DNA of 64,000 bases from Apostichopus japonicus (lineage: Eukaryota > Echinodermata > Holothuroidea > Aspidochirotida > Stichopodidae), in the NCBI RefSeq assembly GCF_037975245.1, contig NC_092565.1, positions 8,898,999-8,962,998 of the forward strand, read 5' to 3'. Of this stretch, positions 60,381 through 64,000 are shown one piece after another. Position numbers and translations under genes: made by a program. The notes under the pieces are model-generated. The model had not been told where the DNA came from, ran no database searches, and saw nothing but the letters and a program-made list of their open reading frames with translations. The first letter of the stretch is position 1, and each line of letters starts with the position of its first letter.

Positions 60381-62799
60381 AATAATCCTACAGCCATCAG
60401 CAGGAATTTCTCCAAACTTGCACACATATCATGAATAGTGCCACGATCACCAAAAGTTATAAAATGCTATTATTGCAAACATGGAAAATGCAGCGCCATT
60501 GCCAAGGACCATTTTTAAGCATTTCTGCATCATTATTTAAAGTCTTTTAAGGAGCTTTAATATGAAGGAGAAATTAAACATACCTCCCAGCTACTTTTAT
60601 CAATTTACATGAAAAAATAGCTATCAAAAGTCTCTATAAAAATCAGTATAAGGTTGCTTATTATAAGCATTAATCTGAAATGTCAAGTGAATTTTTACTT
60701 AGCACTTCCATAAGGGTGATAAGAGAGATTGAAAAGGTTAACTCCTAAGCTGAACCGAAAAGGAAGCAAGGCAATAAAATATTAATCATCTCAGGGCAGT
60801 GTTTTCTATAACATCCATTTTTCTACCAGTCCCAAAAAATTTAAGTGATGAAAAATTTATTTAAGCCAGTAGATTTGTTATCCCCTGGCAATTGTTAGGC
60901 AAATGGCTATACACTATGAACTTCCAGGCCTAGGCTGCATACATGCTATTTTCACAGCTTGTCCTGTCAGCCAATGTATTCTACAGTCCTTTACTCTGGA
61001 TCATTTCTGCAACAGGTGAAGAGCTGATTTAATTTCAAAACACGAATCTAGACTGAACAATTTAATATTCAATTCCATACCAAAACATATTCCAGCAGCC
61101 GGGATTTATAAATTTGCATCCAAAAAATCCTGGGCTCAACTTTGTTATTTCCATCAGGTGATGAATGCTAATGATCAGCTGACTGTCACCCCCTGAGCAA
61201 GAGGAAATGTCTGATAGAGCGTTTGTTAAAAACACTTAAAGCTGCGTTTTTGTGTCAAATTTGCGACAATGTCAGGTGATACCGTAACACACTCTGCAGT
61301 TGAAGGAAAGATTAGACACACTGGTTATCACCCAAAATCTTCTTGAATCGTTTTTGATTGATGGATGGAATTGTCCCAGGGGCACCAGAAGGGTTTTTCA
61401 ATTGGTGGGATAAAGTCACTGGGGGGGGGGGTGTTTCAGGGTGATCGCCAGGGACAGGCCAAATGATCCAGGATTAACTATGGTATGAATTATTACAGCC
61501 CTAGTAAGATGCAAAATTGAGCTGTATTTTGCGACATTTGAAGTTATTGCAAAGAATTTTTCGGTTGTCAGGTTAGTCTATGACTGCACAAATTATTAAT
61601 GGGGGATAAGTGCTTTACAATTCTCAGCCGTTGCCGCAGGTTGGTTGTGTTCAAAGCAAGAATAAACTGTGAGGATAATGGTTGGATATTTTGTCTCCAT
61701 TTAGTTGCAAGCTGGTGTTATGCAATGCAGATCAAACCTAACTCAATCCTTATACCTGTATAATTGCCTCCATATCGCATATATATGTCTATTACACTAA
61801 CAAACTGAAAGATGTTACTTAATTGTAAATAAATATCTTTCCGAAGATAATGTTGATGTGTTCTAGTCCCTCAGTGTCTTGTAACAAGCACTATAATATT
61901 ATTGATCTCCCCCCCCTTTAATATACATTTACACAACCCTTACCCTTTAATATACATTAATTTCAGCTCAATAACAATCAATGTACATAATTCTGCGGGA
62001 TTATTATAAAAAGGTGAAAGAATGCAGACTATAGACACCAATTTATCAGATATGATACTCAACGTGTCCAGCGTTCTCTCCGGAAAATGTTCTCCAGATG
62101 GACAGACAACGTGCCAAGATACCAATGAAAATTTAATTTATCAAACCGGTCTATGCATACACTTAACCCTTGTAATTAAGTGCTAAACGATACCTAAAAC
62201 CCTCGGGGAGTCCACCTTTTTTTAATTGGGTGTTTCACTGCTCACTAGAGTACTTCCTGCCGCCGTGGATAATAAAACACAGGCCGAGCATTTAAATCAA
62301 TAACCGGATCAATACCACGGTAGCTTTAAGACTGAAACGAAGACAACAGCTGAGATCTCTCGCCTACATACGGATATTCCTCTCGGTTTGCCGCGGTCGG
62401 CGCCTGCAGGGTGATTCCTACGCCTGATTAATTCAAACCACAATATTATTGATGCCACCTTCTATTTGGTAAAGTTCACCACCTCATCAAACTTGTTAAT
62501 TTTAACTATACAGTGTTACTTTAGGTACAATAATACATGGGTAGATCAATGCCATGTCTGACCACTTCAAAAAGTGAAAGGTGTAAAACCAGGTTACAAA
62601 TACTGTAGATACATAACAACCACAAAAGATGAAATGTTTGTTGATATTTCAGAGGAGGATTAGCAATAAAACTTAACTATTCAAGGCTGGCTGTGTTGTG
62701 TGGTCAAGGAGTAGGTGGGTTATATCGAGGTTTACTGTACAGTACATAGTGAATACCTATTGGAGAAATTACTTAAGAGAAATGTATATATATGATTCT

Positions 62800-63045
62800 G
62801 TAACGGTTAACTCGCTGGGTTATTTGCTACCCTGTAACTGTTAACATGCTGGTTATAGGCTACCCTGTAACTGTTAACAAGCTGAGTTATATGCTACCCT
62901 GTAACTGTTAACATGCTAGGTAAATTGCTACCCTGTAACAGTTAACAGGATGGGTTATCTGCTACCCTTTAACTGTTAACAGGCTGGGTTATAGGCTACC
63001 CTGTAACTGTTAACACACTGGGTTATATGCTGCCCTGTACTTGAC
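62800..63045. repeat. 34-bp minisatellite, about 7 copies
   Basis: gctaccctgtaactgttaac recurs with starts near 62826, 62859, 62893, 62927, 62961, 62995 and 63029 (33-34 bp spacing). The variable remainder is of the type atgctgggttat. Each unit holds the palindrome gttaac. Confidence 0.92.
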
Positions 63046-63980
63046 CCACTAATCAATACTTGGCAAACCCCTAGGGATGTTGACAAGCACTGATGGGGCA
63101 GTGTCCTTTAATCTGCTATAATATGACATCCCATAAATCATCTTATCTCCTCCTTCCTTATTGCTCTCCTATTACCGAACCCGGTTTATTCTGCCAACAT
63201 TCATATCAGAGTTATACAGCAGTTTAAGTCTTTTAATGCATGGAAAAAAGAGGGGAAAACAGCAAAATAAAGAACAGATTTTGTTTGCAATAGTGGGTAA
63301 GCCATAAAACAAGAGAATGGAATGTTGACAATCGAATCAAACTGTAATAGTGGTAACATGCAATGAGACACTATACCTAGAACCTACTGTAAGCTATGCT
63401 GAGCGTGTACTGTGTTTGCCAAAGCGAAATAATTTGACTGTGCTGCCGAGAGTACCTTACAAATATTGATGAAAATGTAGTGAGGTATCCAACCAAATCT
63501 GATAAACTATGCCTTTATAAAATATATTTATGAGAATAATGTACATGGAGTGGATTCTTAGAGAAATGAATTCATCTCTCTCATAAGGACATTATAGTAC
63601 TTTGCAATCACATTATCATAAATTGTACCTTTATGTACCTACATTGTGTCCACCATCCTGCGAAAGAACTTTCTACCTCACACCACCCCCACCCCTGGGG
63701 TTCTATGCTGGATTCCATAACATGGTATTAGCCACTGGTCCCACACCTAACGCACAGTGTTTAATAATCCACAGCTTGTAAAGGGAGTGCAAAAGGAAGA
63801 GCAAAAGATGTCTTTTTTTCACCTGTTTATTGTTTAAGGGTGAGATTTGTAGAAAGGGCAAAAACACACTGTTCTACATTTATTACAGGAGTTCAACACG
63901 GGTATACATGAAAGCATCCAGCCATGTATGTATGACACTTTTAGAGATACTAAAGGATGACTTTAAAGCATACAATTAAC

Positions 63981-64000
63981 TTTGATATATATATATATAT
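63981..64000. repeat. (AT)n microsatellite at window edge
   Basis: Alternating a/t run reaching the last base; its full length is unknown. Confidence 0.85.

Larger units (their letters stand above)
59556..64000. other. MGAT2 upstream intron sequence
   Basis: Sequence 5' of exon 59555-59480 on the minus strand. I looked for the preceding MGAT2 segment (EEDHYLAPDFYHVF-like) and found none, so this is most likely intron to the window edge. It holds a SINE, a 34-bp minisatellite, poly-C/poly-G runs (59388-59400, 61421-61430) and a terminal (at)n run. Confidence 0.55.

Overview
This window is nuclear DNA from an animal, most likely a marine invertebrate deuterostome. An echinoderm is my best guess, but that rests on overall look rather than on a search. 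It is AT-rich and has long poly-G/poly-C runs, many tandem repeats, tRNA-derived SINEs and DNA-transposon relics. Its genes are split by ordinary GT-AG introns of about 0.2-7.4 kb. Four conserved metazoan genes can be reconstructed exon by exon, with splice phases that agree at every junction.

Layout. (1) 303-4447, plus strand: the last five coding exons (262 aa) of a FAM184-family coiled-coil protein whose 5' part lies left of the window. (2) 6348-19914, minus strand: a complete 19-exon NOP14 gene (869 aa), a core factor of 18S rRNA processing, tail to tail with FAM184. (3) 23099-36204, plus strand: a complete six-coding-exon ZRANB1/TRABID gene (676 aa), a K29/K33/K63-preferring OTU deubiquitinase with three NZF fingers and the ankyrin-like ubiquitin-binding domain. 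It is head to head with NOP14 across a 3.2 kb gap. (4) 48769-59555, minus strand: the last four coding exons (175 aa) of MGAT2, the Golgi GlcNAc-transferase II; its 5' exons lie beyond 64000. The four genes have no common pathway that I can see, so this is ordinary housekeeping gene order.

The non-genic part is dominated by repeats. The 7.4 kb MGAT2 intron (51424-58806) holds a 22-bp minisatellite, a 73-bp satellite, and a 39-bp palindrome-bearing satellite. The 39-bp array is split by a 2.2 kb hAT-like element with near-perfect terminal inverted repeats and a perfect 8-bp target duplication; a second TIR element is nested inside it. Two copies of one tRNA-derived SINE family lie at 17280-17560 and 60097-60380, and a different tRNA-like SINE lies near 3637-3722. 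Two intronic arrays, in FAM184 and NOP14, appear to have grown out of an exon/splice-donor boundary. The stretch 36205-48768 between ZRANB1 and MGAT2 has no supportable gene; it contains ~145-bp and ~209-bp tandem repeats and AT-rich sequence.

I found no prokaryotic-type system, CRISPR array or recognisable intact transposase. The most unusual features are the satellite series with its nested transposons and the splice-donor-derived arrays. All identifications come from reading the sequence and from remembered family sequences; no database search was run.
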